A DNA stretch of 64,000 nt from Ferranicluibacter quercicola (GTDB taxonomy: Bacteria > Pseudomonadota > Alphaproteobacteria > Rhizobiales > Rhizobiaceae). How positions within the stretch are numbered: the first letter of the stretch is position 1; every line of letters begins with the position of its first letter. The notes under the pieces were generated by a model that worked only from the letters and a program-made list of their open reading frames with translations, was not told where the DNA came from and ran no database searches. The position numbers and the translations under genes were made by a program. Positions 54,072 through 63,201 of the stretch are shown here, one piece after another. Location of the stretch: NCBI RefSeq assembly GCF_021168455.1, contig NZ_JAJOZR010000006.1, positions 124,001 through 188,000 on the forward strand. Reading direction: 5' to 3'.

Positions 54072-54090
54072 GTTTGTGCGATGTACAAAC
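54072..54090 (+). promoter_or_regulatory. Inverted repeat in a promoter-like region, putative sugar operator
   Basis: GTTTGT-N7-ACAAAC (perfect 6-base arms) lies just downstream of TTGACA (54056-54061), where a -10 box would sit (GATGTA at 54080-54085). It is in the 298-base gap between the ROK repressor and the second binding protein, about 115 bases before the latter. Probable operator of the ROK or LacI regulator. The rest of the gap shows no gene. Confidence 0.5.
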
Positions 54091-54203
54091 ATACTGCCTC
54101 GAAGAAGTGCAGGCAGATAACGGGAACATCGACGCAAGCCATCATCGTGCAGGAAACACGAAAGATGCGCCGCTTGCGCCAGCGACAAACTGTGGAGAGA
54201 GAC

Positions 54204-55667
54204 ATGCAGAAGGATACGATCGCCTTATCACGTCGGAACCTGCTCAAGGGCGTTTCGGCGGCAGCCGTTTGTTCGGGTGTCCTGGGTGCCGTCTCGGCGC
54301 CGCGGGCGCAGGCACAGGACGTGACCAGCGTTCGCGTGCTCTCCGTGGAGGACCCCTTCTTCTTTTCGATGAAGGCGATGTTGCCTGATTTCGAAAAGGA
54401 GACAGGCATCAAGGTCGAGTTGGAAAGCCTCTCCTACGATGCCCTCCAGGCGCGCCTTGTCTCTGCCTTCGTCGCCAATACCTCGGACGCCGATGTCATC
54501 GCCGTCGATCAGATGTGGCTCGGACAGTATCTCGACAATGGCTGGATCATCTCCCTCAACGACCATATCGCCAAGGATGCGGATATCGATCTTGCCGACT
54601 TTATCCCGGAGGTCCTGTATTCCTCCAATATGTGGCGCGGGCAGATCGCGACGCTGCCTGTTGCGGCCTACGCTCAAGGCGTGATGTATCGAAAAGACAT
54701 GTTCGAGGCGCTGGGCATCGCCGCGCCACCGACGGATACCTCGGATGCCTGGACGTGGACGGCCTATATCGACACGCTGAAAAAGCTCGAAGGCAAGTCC
54801 TTCAAGGATATGCCGGTGTTTCCCACCGTCGTTTGCGGCTCGCAGCCGTCGCCGATCGTCCATATGTTCACCCAGATCTCGGCGAGCCACGGCGCGTCAT
54901 GGTTCAAGTCCTTTCCGGCAAAGCCTTGGGATTTCGAGCCGACGCTTTCGGGTCCCGCCTGGGAGACCTCGATCGAGGTCTATCGTGAGCTCTACCGGCT
55001 GTCGCCGCCAGAGGCGATCAACTACGTCTGGTTCGATGCCGGTACCCGGTTCGCCAAGGGCGATATCGGCATGTTCTACTGGTGGACGCCGTATTTCTAC
55101 CTGATCAAGAATTCGGGCTACATGACGGGCAGCAAGTCCTCGGTGATGGATGTCTACGCGACCGCGGCTCTGCCGAAGGCCGAGGGTGTGGCGCAAACCA
55201 TCAGCGTCGGCGGCTGGAGCCTCGGTGTGCCCGCCAGTTCGGTCAAACAGGCGGCAGGCTATGCCTTCATCAAATGGGCGACCTCCAAGGCGACCCAGAA
55301 GAAGATGGCGCTTTGGCCGGACCTCAACTACCAATTCTCCGATTTTGGTCGCGCCTCCCTTTACGAGGACAAGGATCTGAAGGCGATCTACCCCTATCTC
55401 GACGTACAGTATCGCATGATGAAGCAGGGCAACGGCAAGATCACGCGACCGCCCGTTCCCGGTTACACGGCACTCGAAAGCGTGTTCGGTCTCACGCTGA
55501 ACCAGCTCCTCACCGGCACGGAGGCGCCAGCGCCGGCGCTCGAGCGGACGAACAGCCTGTTTGCGAGCATCCTGAAGGGCAACTTCATGATCCCCTATCA
55601 GAAGGAAAGCTTCGATGACACGCTCGACGGTGCCAAAGCCCTGATCGGCAAGCTCGCGAAGAGCTGA
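54204..55667 (+). CDS. Sugar ABC transporter binding protein 2, Tat-exported
   Basis: A 487-residue binding protein of the MalE/UgpB class. A twin-arginine leader (IALSRRNLLKGVSAAAVCSG) has likely cleavage after RAQA. The mature part begins VRVLSVEDPFFFSMKAMLPDFEKETGIKVE and includes AYAQGVMYRKDMFEALGI and the ligand-pocket-like FYWWTPYFYLIK. GGAGAGA precedes ATG 54204; the frame upstream to 54081 is unlikely to be translated. Tat export contrasts with the Sec leader of binding protein 1. Ligand not predictable; a sugar or polyol is likely. Confidence 0.92.
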   Translation: MQKDTIALSRRNLLKGVSAAAVCSGVLGAVSAPRAQAQDVTSVRVLSVEDPFFFSMKAMLPDFEKETGIKVELESLSYDALQARLVSAFVANTSDADVIAVDQMWLGQYLDNGWIISLNDHIAKDADIDLADFIPEVLYSSNMWRGQIATLPVAAYAQGVMYRKDMFEALGIAAPPTDTSDAWTWTAYIDTLKKLEGKSFKDMPVFPTVVCGSQPSPIVHMFTQISASHGASWFKSFPAKPWDFEPTLSGPAWETSIEVYRELYRLSPPEAINYVWFDAGTRFAKGDIGMFYWWTPYFYLIKNSGYMTGSKSSVMDVYATAALPKAEGVAQTISVGGWSLGVPASSVKQAAGYAFIKWATSKATQKKMALWPDLNYQFSDFGRASLYEDKDLKAIYPYLDVQYRMMKQGNGKITRPPVPGYTALESVFGLTLNQLLTGTEAPAPALERTNSLFASILKGNFMIPYQKESFDDTLDGAKALIGKLAKS

Positions 55668-55682
55668 TGTGCGCGCGGCCCG

Positions 55683-55713
55683 CGCCTGCCTGCGCTGGTC
55701 GGCGGGGCAGGCG
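55683..55713 (+). other. GC-rich hairpin after sugar binding-protein gene 2
   Basis: Perfect 8-bp stem CGCCTGCC / GGCAGGCG with a 15-base loop, 15 bases after the binding-protein stop and 29 bases before the permease. No U-run. Same placement, stem length and loop length as the hairpin at 50830-50860, with different sequence. Confidence 0.68.
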
Positions 55714-55742
55714 TTTCGGGAACTCTCAATCAGGACGGTGAT

Positions 55743-56672
55743 ATGACGACGATAATGGTCCATGCACCCGTTGCCGCTGCAACTGGCCGGCGAAGCTTCG
55801 TTCGCCGAAACCTGCCCTATCTGCTGATCGCGCCATCCGTCATCATGCTGCTGGTCCTGATTGCCTATCCGCTGCTGTTTGCGCTGCGATCCAGCTTCTA
55901 TTTCTGGAACCTTCAGATCGGACCTGAGCCACAAGCCTTCGTTGGCTTCGACAATTACGTCCAGGCCCTCAACGCCTTCGATTTCCGGGCAGCGCTCACC
56001 AACACGCTGCTGCTCTCCTTTGTGGGAACGGCCGCAGAATTCGCGCTCGGCCTTTCGATCGCTCTCATCTTGCTTCGAGCACTGCCCGGCATGAATGTCG
56101 TGCGGGCATTGCTCATTCTGCCCACGACGATCGCTCCCATCGTCGTGGGCTTTTTATTCCGCTACCTCTACGATCCCGGCGGGGGGCTCCTGACCTGGGT
56201 GCTGACGTCCATCGGCATTCCGATCCCGGCTGTCGGCCTCCTTGGCTCGCCCTCGACAGCGCTTGCCGCCGTCCTCTTCGCCGACATCTGGCAATGGACC
56301 CCCTTCTTCGCGATCGTCCTTTATGCGAGCCTTCTCTCGGTGCCGGAGGAGATCATCGAGGCGGCACGGCTCGATCGCGCTTCGGCCTGGACGATTCTGA
56401 TGCGGATCAAGCTGCCGCTGATTAAGCGAACCGCCATCATCATCGTGATGCTCCGCTTCATGCAACTCTTCAACACCTTCGACACGGTGCTGGTGCTGAC
56501 ACGTGGCGGCCCGGGCACCTCGACACGCACGCTCGGCTACTCGCTTTACGAGCAGGGCTTGATCAACTTCAACATCGGGCTCGTCAGCGCCATGACGTGG
56601 ATCACGGTCCTGATCGTCAACATCATCGTCGCCCTCTACGTCTTCTTCGCCTTCCGAAACGAGGAGTGGTGA
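55743..56672 (+). CDS. Sugar ABC permease 2A (MalF/UgpA-like)
   Basis: A 309-residue permease with six helices after a short cytoplasmic start. EAA loop EEIIEAARLDRASAWTILMRIKLPLIKRTAI; C-terminal FNTFDTVLVLTRGGPGTSTRTLGYSLYEQGL is characteristic of sugar-uptake MalF types. ATG 55743 follows a GGACGGTGAT stretch. The next permease follows after one base. Confidence 0.94.
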   Translation: MTTIMVHAPVAAATGRRSFVRRNLPYLLIAPSVIMLLVLIAYPLLFALRSSFYFWNLQIGPEPQAFVGFDNYVQALNAFDFRAALTNTLLLSFVGTAAEFALGLSIALILLRALPGMNVVRALLILPTTIAPIVVGFLFRYLYDPGGGLLTWVLTSIGIPIPAVGLLGSPSTALAAVLFADIWQWTPFFAIVLYASLLSVPEEIIEAARLDRASAWTILMRIKLPLIKRTAIIIVMLRFMQLFNTFDTVLVLTRGGPGTSTRTLGYSLYEQGLINFNIGLVSAMTWITVLIVNIIVALYVFFAFRNEEW

Positions 56673-56673
56673 C

Positions 56674-57507
56674 ATGTCCTCAGCAAAGACGAGCATTTAC
56701 ACGATCCTGACCTATGCTGCGGGCCTTCTGTTTCTCGCGGTGTTTATCGGGCCCATCCTCTGGTTCATCGCGCTGGCGCTCCGCCCGCCGGAAACCGCCT
56801 TCGCGATGCCGCCGCAGTTCGCCTTCACGCCGACGCTCAACGCCTTCCGCCACATCCTCGTCGATCCCGGCACGAACGCGCCGCAGCTCGTCAACAGCCT
56901 CGTCGTCGCCATTGGCGCCGTGCTCCTCAACCTGCCTTTCTCGATCCCTGCCGCCTATGCGCTGTCGCGGTTCAAGCTGCGGGGCAAGAAGAACATCATG
57001 CTCTGGTATCTCGGTCTGCTGATGGCCCCGCCGATCGCCTTTCTCATTCCGTACTTCGTGCTGATGAACCGCATCGGTCTCACCGGCTCCTACCTCTCCA
57101 TGGTGCTCGTGCTGCAGACCATGACCATTCCCTTCTCAGTCTGGCTGATGAAGAGCTTCATCGACGAGGTGCCGGCCGAACTGGAAGAGGCGGCCCGAAT
57201 GGACGGCGCCCGCTGGTACACGATCATGTGGCGCATCACGCTGCCGATCGTGCGCCCCGGCATCATTGTCACCTCCATGTTTGCCTTCGTCTTCGCCTGG
57301 AACAACGCGGCCTTCCCCCTCGTGCTCAGCGCACGATCCACGGCCACGCTTCCCGTGGGCACGCTCGGCTACTTCGCCACCAGCGGTGTCACCTGGAACT
57401 ACATCGCCGCGGCTGCCGTGGTCGCGATGATCCCGCCGATGATCATCTTTCTCGTTTTCGACCGCTACGTGGTTCGAGGTCTCACCTTTGGTTCGGTGAA
57501 AGGCTGA
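56674..57507 (+). CDS. Sugar ABC permease 2B (MalG/UgpE-like)
   Basis: A 277-residue, six-helix permease. EAA loop ELEEAARMDGARWYTIMWRITLPIVRPGI, then FAFVFAWNNAAFPLVLS; ends VVRGLTFGSVKG as in many MalG-like proteins. Pairs with permease 2A; the oxidoreductase gene follows 28 bases later. Confidence 0.94.
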   Translation: MSSAKTSIYTILTYAAGLLFLAVFIGPILWFIALALRPPETAFAMPPQFAFTPTLNAFRHILVDPGTNAPQLVNSLVVAIGAVLLNLPFSIPAAYALSRFKLRGKKNIMLWYLGLLMAPPIAFLIPYFVLMNRIGLTGSYLSMVLVLQTMTIPFSVWLMKSFIDEVPAELEEAARMDGARWYTIMWRITLPIVRPGIIVTSMFAFVFAWNNAAFPLVLSARSTATLPVGTLGYFATSGVTWNYIAAAAVVAMIPPMIIFLVFDRYVVRGLTFGSVKG

Positions 57508-57535
57508 TCGGCCACCTTTTTGGAGTAGAACTGAC

Positions 57536-58561
57536 ATGACCAAACTGAGAATGGGCGTCATTGGCGCCGGCCTCTGGGGCACCAACCACGCCCATACCTT
57601 CAACGTGCTGCCCGAGACCGAACTCGTTGCGGTCTGCGATATCGACGAAAGCCGGGCGCAGAAGATGAAGGAAAGCTCCGGTGCGGCTTTCGCGCTGACG
57701 GACTATCGGGCACTCGTGGCACGTGACGATATCGATGCCGTTTCCGTGGCGACCCCCGATTTTACCCATACGCCGATCATTTTGGCCGCACTGAAGGCAA
57801 ACAAACACGTCTTGAGCGAGAAACCACTTGCGACCACCGTTCGCGAGGCCGAGGACATTGCGGAAGCTGCAGCCGCCTCCAAGGGCAAGCTGATGATCGA
57901 TTTTCATAACCGGGTGAACCCCATTCTGGCACAGGTCCGCACGATGGTGCAGTCCGGCGAGATCGGGTTGCCCCGCCATGGTATGGCACGCCTCTCGAAC
58001 ACCACGTTCGTGCCATTCGAAATGCTGAGCTGGGCTGCAAAATCCTCCGCTCTCTGGTTTCTCGGCAGCCATCTCGTGGATGTCCTCCGCTTCATCCTCA
58101 GTGATGAAGTCGTCAGGGTCTATGCCGTGACACGCGACGGCGTCTTGAAAGCCGGCGGCGTCGATACGCGGGATTTCCATCTGTGCATCCTCGAGTTTGC
58201 GGGCGGCGCTGTCGTGACGATGGAGAACAGCTGGATTCTCTCGCGCGACAACCCGTCGCTTGTCGATTTCAAACTGGAGCTGGTGGGCGACAAGGGCCAG
58301 ATCCAGGCCGATCCGACCCACAATGGCGGCTTGCGTCGGATGGTCGAGGGCGGCCTGCGCTATTCAGACTATATCGGCATGACGCCGACCGGCGAGACCC
58401 GCATCGGCGGCTTCGTTCTGGAGTCCATCGGTCGCTTTGTCGATGCCGTCGTGCGCGATGCGCCGCTGCTGGCCGATGCGATGGACGGCTTGGCCAACAC
58501 CAAGGTTCTCGCAGCGATCGAAGCGTCCGCTGCCAGCGGCAAGGCCGTCGACATCGCCTGA
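57536..58561 (+). CDS. Gfo/Idh/MocA-family oxidoreductase
   Basis: A 341-residue NAD(P)-dependent sugar or polyol dehydrogenase. The N-terminal Rossmann fold (MGVIGAGLWGTNHAHTF) and the EKPLATT motif with its catalytic-region Lys are present. The C-terminal alpha/beta domain contains the LGSHLVDVLRFIL block with the family His. Placed between permeases and ATPase of the same operon, it most likely oxidises the imported sugar. Substrate unknown. Confidence 0.92.
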   Translation: MTKLRMGVIGAGLWGTNHAHTFNVLPETELVAVCDIDESRAQKMKESSGAAFALTDYRALVARDDIDAVSVATPDFTHTPIILAALKANKHVLSEKPLATTVREAEDIAEAAAASKGKLMIDFHNRVNPILAQVRTMVQSGEIGLPRHGMARLSNTTFVPFEMLSWAAKSSALWFLGSHLVDVLRFILSDEVVRVYAVTRDGVLKAGGVDTRDFHLCILEFAGGAVVTMENSWILSRDNPSLVDFKLELVGDKGQIQADPTHNGGLRRMVEGGLRYSDYIGMTPTGETRIGGFVLESIGRFVDAVVRDAPLLADAMDGLANTKVLAAIEASAASGKAVDIA

Positions 58562-58632
58562 TCCTTCCCGAGACCGCCGCCCTGATCGTCTACGGGGCGC
58601 GGTCCAACTTTGACATGCAAGGAGTCATCTCA

Positions 58633-59796
58633 ATGGCATCGCTCGCCTTCGACCGGGTCGGAAAGACATATCCGGATGGAACGGTCGCCGTTTCCAATGT
58701 GAGCTTTACGATCGAGGACGGCGAGTTCGTCGTGCTCGTCGGCCCGTCCGGCTGTGGAAAATCAACGCTTCTGCGGATGGCCGCAGGCCTTGAGATGCTC
58801 AACAGCGGACGACTGATCATGGACGACCGCGATGTCAGCCATGTCGAGCCGCAGGATCGCGATATCGCAATGGTGTTTCAGAACTACGCCCTCTACCCGC
58901 ATATGACGGTCTACGAAAACATGGCGTTCGGCTTGCAACAGCGAAAGATGCCGAAGGGTGAGATCGACCGGCTTGTGCGTGAAGCAGCGGACATGCTGGA
59001 CCTTACGCGCTACCTTCAGCGCAAGCCGGGGGCCCTTTCTGGGGGCCAGCGGCAGCGCGTTGCGATGGGGCGCGCGATCGTTCGCCACCCCTCGGCCTTT
59101 CTGATGGACGAGCCGCTGTCCAATCTCGACGCGAAATTGCGTGTCCAGATGCGTGGCGAGCTGAAGCTTCTGAACGAGCGCCTCGACGTGACGACTCTTT
59201 ACGTGACGCACGACCAGGTGGAAGCCATGACCATGGGCGACCGGGTTGCCGTGCTCAAGCCCGTGAGCAGCGCGGCCGAAAGCAACCTGCAGCAGATCGA
59301 CACGCCGCAGATGCTCTATGACCGTCCGGCAAACCTGTTCGTTGCCGGCTTCATCGGCTCGCCGGCCATGAACTTCGTCCGTGTCGACCTCTCAACCAGC
59401 GCCGCCGGGCTGACGGCAACCATCGTCGGCACGGGCACGCAGATCGTCCTGCCTGCCAACGCCGCCTTGTCCTCTTTTGCCGGACGTCAGGCGATCATGG
59501 GTATCCGGCCCGAAATGTTCCGGGTCTGCACTCCGGAGGAGGCGATCTTCAACGAGGTCGTGCCGGTCGCCGAAGCGCTCGGGGCGGATACCTTTGTCTT
59601 CTTCGACATCCCGTCGCCGCCGGTCGATGTGACGGATGCCGAGGAAGCGGGGACACCCAGCAGCAAGGGCAAGAACCGGCTCGTCGCGCGCATTCCCCCA
59701 TCCAAAACACCCCGCGCCCGAGAACGCCTGCCACTGACGGTCGAGCTGGAAAGTCTCCATTGGTTCGATCCGCTGTCGGGTCTCGCGATCTGCTGA
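58633..59796 (+). CDS. Sugar ABC transporter ATPase (MalK/UgpC-like)
   Basis: A 387-residue importer ATPase. Walker A GPSGCGKST at about 37-45, Q-loop FQNYALYPHMTVYENMAFGL, signature LSGGQRQRVAMGRAIV, Walker B FLMDEPLSNLDAKLR, H-loop VTHDQVEAMTMGDR. The C-terminal TOBE-type regulatory domain begins after IGSPAMNFV. The middle of that domain (DVTDAEEAGTPSSKGKNRLVARIPPSKTP) is longer than usual. AAGGAG precedes ATG 58633. It is the only MalK-type ATPase here while two permease pairs exist, so it may drive both. Confidence 0.94.
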   Translation: MASLAFDRVGKTYPDGTVAVSNVSFTIEDGEFVVLVGPSGCGKSTLLRMAAGLEMLNSGRLIMDDRDVSHVEPQDRDIAMVFQNYALYPHMTVYENMAFGLQQRKMPKGEIDRLVREAADMLDLTRYLQRKPGALSGGQRQRVAMGRAIVRHPSAFLMDEPLSNLDAKLRVQMRGELKLLNERLDVTTLYVTHDQVEAMTMGDRVAVLKPVSSAAESNLQQIDTPQMLYDRPANLFVAGFIGSPAMNFVRVDLSTSAAGLTATIVGTGTQIVLPANAALSSFAGRQAIMGIRPEMFRVCTPEEAIFNEVVPVAEALGADTFVFFDIPSPPVDVTDAEEAGTPSSKGKNRLVARIPPSKTPRARERLPLTVELESLHWFDPLSGLAIC

Positions 59797-59964
59797 AAAG
59801 CGATTGGCATTTACGGCATGCAAAGCCGGGGTTCACTCGGAAAGGACCAAGTCTCCCGAAAATTTCCCTGCAAATTTTTTTCTTTTCGCTTGTAAAAATC
59901 TCGCCCGGTGTGAATTTGACGTCGAACGTGGGTTTGGGTGAAAAGCGGTAGGCAGGACGCGTGC

Positions 59965-60999
59965 ATGGCGAAGAAAAGCTATAAGTCCATGGACGAATTC
60001 GCCAATGCCTGCGGTGTTTCGCGCCCGACCCTATCGAAGTATTTCCACGATCCGTCGAACGTCAAGGAGGTCACGCGCAAGCGGATCGAGGCGGCGTTGA
60101 AGAAGTCGAACTTCGAGCCCAACCTCTTTGCGCGACACCTGAACCGCAAGCGCACGCGCAATATCGGCGTGCTGGTTCCCACGATCTCCGACCCTTTCTA
60201 TGTGCAGGTGGTCACTCTCATCGAGTTGGAGCTTCGCGCCAGGGGGTACTGGCCCATCCAGATTTCCTCGCATACACGGCCCGATCTGGAAGAAGAGGCG
60301 ATCCGCACGCTGCTGGCACTGAAGGTCGCGGGAGCCATTGTTGCCCCGCTCGGTGCCGGCTCACAGGCGTCCACGCTTCAAAGGCTGACGGATACGATTC
60401 CCGTTGTCTGCTTTGACAGTCCGGCGAGCTTCGACTTGCCCTATGTCGGCAACGACAATGCGCAGAGCGTGGCGGCCATGGTGCAGTATCTCTGTCGCTC
60501 GGGCGAGCCGCCGGTCTTTCTGGAGATTCCGCAGGTCAACGAAAACTCCGGCGAACGGCAGGAGAGCTATCGGGCGACGATGCTGAAGGAGGGGCATGAA
60601 CCGCTGGTGATCGACTGCGAAACGCCGGCATCCTGGGAATTCGAACGGCTGGGCTTCGAGCAGATGCAGACGATCCTGAAGCGGGACGGCCTTCCGGGCC
60701 GCACGCTGTTCTGCGCCAATGATCGCTTCGCCTTCGGTGCGATGGCCGCGGCGTTTGCGGCCGGGCTGAAGATCGGGCGGGGCGAGGGCTGCGATGTGCG
60801 GATCGCCGGCCATGACGACCATCCGCTCAGCCGTTACACGTGCCCGCCCTTGACGACCATGGCGCAGAACGCGGCCGCCATCGCCGCGACGAGCGTCGAA
60901 ATCCTGCTTCGCCGGATCGACGATCTGGACGAGGGGCGTCCGATGCAGGACGACAAGGTCATTCTCGAGGCAACGCTGGTCATGCGGGAGTCCGCCTGA
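59965..60999 (+). CDS. LacI-family transcriptional regulator
   Basis: A 344-residue LacI regulator: HTH MDEFANACGVSRPTLSKYFHDPSNVKEVTRKRIEAALKKSNFEPN at residues about 6-50, with a hinge and a periplasmic-binding-like core (NIGVLVPTISDPFYVQVVTLIELELRARGY). The hinge has RHLNRKRTRN instead of the usual LA(R/K)xLAxxRT, so minor-groove contacts may differ. ATG 59965 gives a typical N-terminus; an upstream ATG at 59938 is possible. The preceding gap is AT-rich (59860-59925), a likely promoter. Probably controls the sugar genes on either side. Confidence 0.92.
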   Translation: MAKKSYKSMDEFANACGVSRPTLSKYFHDPSNVKEVTRKRIEAALKKSNFEPNLFARHLNRKRTRNIGVLVPTISDPFYVQVVTLIELELRARGYWPIQISSHTRPDLEEEAIRTLLALKVAGAIVAPLGAGSQASTLQRLTDTIPVVCFDSPASFDLPYVGNDNAQSVAAMVQYLCRSGEPPVFLEIPQVNENSGERQESYRATMLKEGHEPLVIDCETPASWEFERLGFEQMQTILKRDGLPGRTLFCANDRFAFGAMAAAFAAGLKIGRGEGCDVRIAGHDDHPLSRYTCPPLTTMAQNAAAIAATSVEILLRRIDDLDEGRPMQDDKVILEATLVMRESA

Positions 61000-61002
61000 A
61001 GC

Positions 61003-61950
61003 TTATCGTCGTGCCCCGCCGCCTTTCGCATCGAACCTTTCCCAGGCTTCGGCGGCGGCCGTCAGGGCTTCCAGCGCTTCCGGGATCATGCCGCCCATGG
61101 AGACGAAGCCGTGGATCTGGCCCGGCCATGTCCTGACGATCGCCTCCGCCTCCGTTTTCAGGCGCTCGGCATAGGCGGCGCCCTCGTCGTAAAGCACGTC
61201 ATGACCGGCAAGGGCGACGAAGGCCGGGGCGATACCGTGCAGCGACGAGGCCAGCAGCGGAGACAGGCGCCAGTCCGTCCTGTCGACGCCTTCCGGCAGG
61301 TAGTGCGCGCGGAACCAGGCCATGCCGGCGGCGGTGAGCCCGAAATCCGTGGCGTATGCGGCATAGCTGTCGGAGGTTTGCCGCTGGTCCGTCACCGGGT
61401 AGATCAGGATCTGCGCCGTCACCTGCGGCAGCGTGCCGTCCCGCGCCATCAGTGCAAGAACCGCCGCGAGATTTCCGCCGGCACTGTCTCCGCCGACCGC
61501 GATGCGGCCGGGATCGATGCCGTAGCGATCGCCGTGCGCCGCCATGTCGGCGAGCACCGCGGCGCAATCCTCAAGTGCTGCGGGATAAGGATGGTCAGGT
61601 GCGAGCCGGTAGTCGGGCGAGACCACGACGGCGCCCGCCAGGTTTGCAAGGATGCGGCAGATATCCTCATGGCTCTCCGGCGCCCCGATGACCCATCCGC
61701 CGCCATGCAGGTAGAGAAGGGCCGGCGCATGGTCGACCGGTGCGCGCTGCCCGCGCCAGATCCGCAGACGCAGCGGCCCGAGAAAGCGTTCCTGCGTCGC
61801 CGCGACGTCTTCGAGCGGCTTTTGCAGCCGGGCGAAGCCTTCGAGAAAGCCGCTGCGGGCCTCTTCCGGCGACAGCGTCTCGATCGGCGGCGCATCGTCT
61901 CGTGCTGCCATGTCGAGGACGCGCCTTGCGGAGCGATCGAGCCCGGTCAT
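61003..61950 (-). CDS. Alpha/beta-hydrolase esterase (hormone-sensitive-lipase family)
   Basis: A 315-residue esterase. Oxyanion-hole motif LYLHGGGWVIG, nucleophile elbow GGDSAGGNLAAVLALMA, then a late acidic residue and the C-terminal IHGFVSMGGMI with the catalytic His. No signal peptide, so cytoplasmic. Its start overlaps the stop of the Gfo/Idh gene upstream by 4 bases (ATGA), so it may deacylate the sugar derivative handled by that enzyme. It ends 3 bases from the end of the convergent LacI gene. Confidence 0.93.
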   Translation of the reverse strand: MTGLDRSARRVLDMAARDDAPPIETLSPEEARSGFLEGFARLQKPLEDVAATQERFLGPLRLRIWRGQRAPVDHAPALLYLHGGGWVIGAPESHEDICRILANLAGAVVVSPDYRLAPDHPYPAALEDCAAVLADMAAHGDRYGIDPGRIAVGGDSAGGNLAAVLALMARDGTLPQVTAQILIYPVTDQRQTSDSYAAYATDFGLTAAGMAWFRAHYLPEGVDRTDWRLSPLLASSLHGIAPAFVALAGHDVLYDEGAAYAERLKTEAEAIVRTWPGQIHGFVSMGGMIPEALEALTAAAEAWERFDAKGGGARR

Positions 61951-63095
61951 GCGAGCAGGCTCCGGGCTTCATCTTCTCGCAGTTCTGCCGGCTGGTCCAG
62001 CACCCCCTCGATCGCTTGAGCGTTTCCGGTTTCGCCCGCGCGCAAGATACCCTCCATGATCTCCAGCACATGCAGCGCAAGGTCGCCCGAGGCACGCGGC
62101 TGACGTTTTTCGGTGATGGCGCGGGCGAGATCGGCGAGGCCGAGCATGCGATAGTTTGCTCTGTCTGGCGCCTCGACGGGCCAGTTGACGGCGCCGTAGG
62201 GAAGCGTCGCGGTATCCGTCGTCTTCCAGCCGTCGCCCCGCGCGGAGAGGGCCACCATGCCGCCGAACGTATCGGGATCCGGCAGTCGGAGCGATCCCTC
62301 CGTGCCGTGCAGTTCGATCGGATGGTTGGAATGTCGGAAAACATCCCAGGACGCACCGAAGGTGACCGTGGTGCCGTTTTGAAATTCGAGCAGAGACAGA
62401 ACGCTCGTCGGTGTGCCCACGGAGAAGCGGGTGCCCTTCTTCGGGCCGTCCGCCGTGATCAGCCGGTCCTTCTGGCCGCTGGTGGCCACGGCCTGCACCC
62501 GACGGACGGGGCCTATGAGGTTGACCAGCATTGTCAGATAATAGGGACCCATATCCATGACCGGGCCGGCGCCGGGCTGATAATAGAAACCGGGGTCCGG
62601 ATGCCAGTGCTCCATGCCGCGCCCCATCATGAAGGCGGTGCCGGTCACCGGCCGGCCGATCGCGCCGGCCTCCATCAATCGCCGGGCATGCCGCCCGGCC
62701 GCGCCGAGAAACGTATCGGGCGCCGAGCCGATCAGAAGCCCGCGTGCCGCGGCATCCCGCACAAGCCGGCGACCGAGCTCTGCCGTCACAGCCAGGGGCT
62801 TTTCCGTGAAGACGTGCTTCTGCGCCTCCAGAGCCTGCATCGAAATGTCGAAATGCGCGGCGGGAATGGTGAGGTTGAGCACGAGATCGACATCGGCCGC
62901 CGCCATCAGGGCATCCACGCTGCTCGCGCGCAGGCCGAACTGTGCGGCACGCTGGTCGGCTGCCTGCGGATTGACATCGGCGCAAGCGACAATCGCGACG
63001 TCGCGGAACAGCGGCGCGTTGCGCAGGTAAGCCATCGAGATGTTGCCGCATCCCACGATGCCGATCCGAAGAGGTTGCCTTGATGTGTTCGTCAT
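61947..63095 (-). CDS. Gfo/Idh/MocA-family oxidoreductase 2
   Basis: A 382-residue NAD(P)-dependent oxidoreductase: Rossmann motif GIVGCGNISMAYLRNAPLF, TEKPLAVTAELGRRLV, and MDMGPYYLTMLVNLIGPVRRV in the C-terminal domain. It is only distantly similar to the enzyme at 57536-58561. It is first in a two-gene minus-strand unit with the esterase and divergent from the isomerase at 63386, suggesting joint control from the 290-base gap. Confidence 0.92.
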   Translation of the reverse strand: MTNTSRQPLRIGIVGCGNISMAYLRNAPLFRDVAIVACADVNPQAADQRAAQFGLRASSVDALMAAADVDLVLNLTIPAAHFDISMQALEAQKHVFTEKPLAVTAELGRRLVRDAAARGLLIGSAPDTFLGAAGRHARRLMEAGAIGRPVTGTAFMMGRGMEHWHPDPGFYYQPGAGPVMDMGPYYLTMLVNLIGPVRRVQAVATSGQKDRLITADGPKKGTRFSVGTPTSVLSLLEFQNGTTVTFGASWDVFRHSNHPIELHGTEGSLRLPDPDTFGGMVALSARGDGWKTTDTATLPYGAVNWPVEAPDRANYRMLGLADLARAITEKRQPRASGDLALHVLEIMEGILRAGETGNAQAIEGVLDQPAELREDEARSLLA

Positions 63096-63146
63096 GTGCG
63101 GAACCTGCTCTTGAGCCGTGTGGTCGAAAACACGCAGACAAATATG

Positions 63147-63180
63147 TTGACGTGCGATAAGATTTTATCTTACGTACAAC
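63147..63180 (+). promoter_or_regulatory. Promoter-like sequence with internal inverted repeat
   Basis: TTGACG (63147-63152) is followed by TAAGAT-TTT-ATCTTA (63158-63172), a perfect 6-base inverted repeat, with ACGT on both sides, and a TTACGT/TACGTA box at -10 distance. The GTACAAC end resembles GTACAAAC at 54083-54090, so the same regulator could act at both places. It lies between the divergent oxidoreductase and isomerase genes. Confidence 0.5.
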
Positions 63181-63201
63181 CAACCAATCTGGGAGGCAAC
63201 G

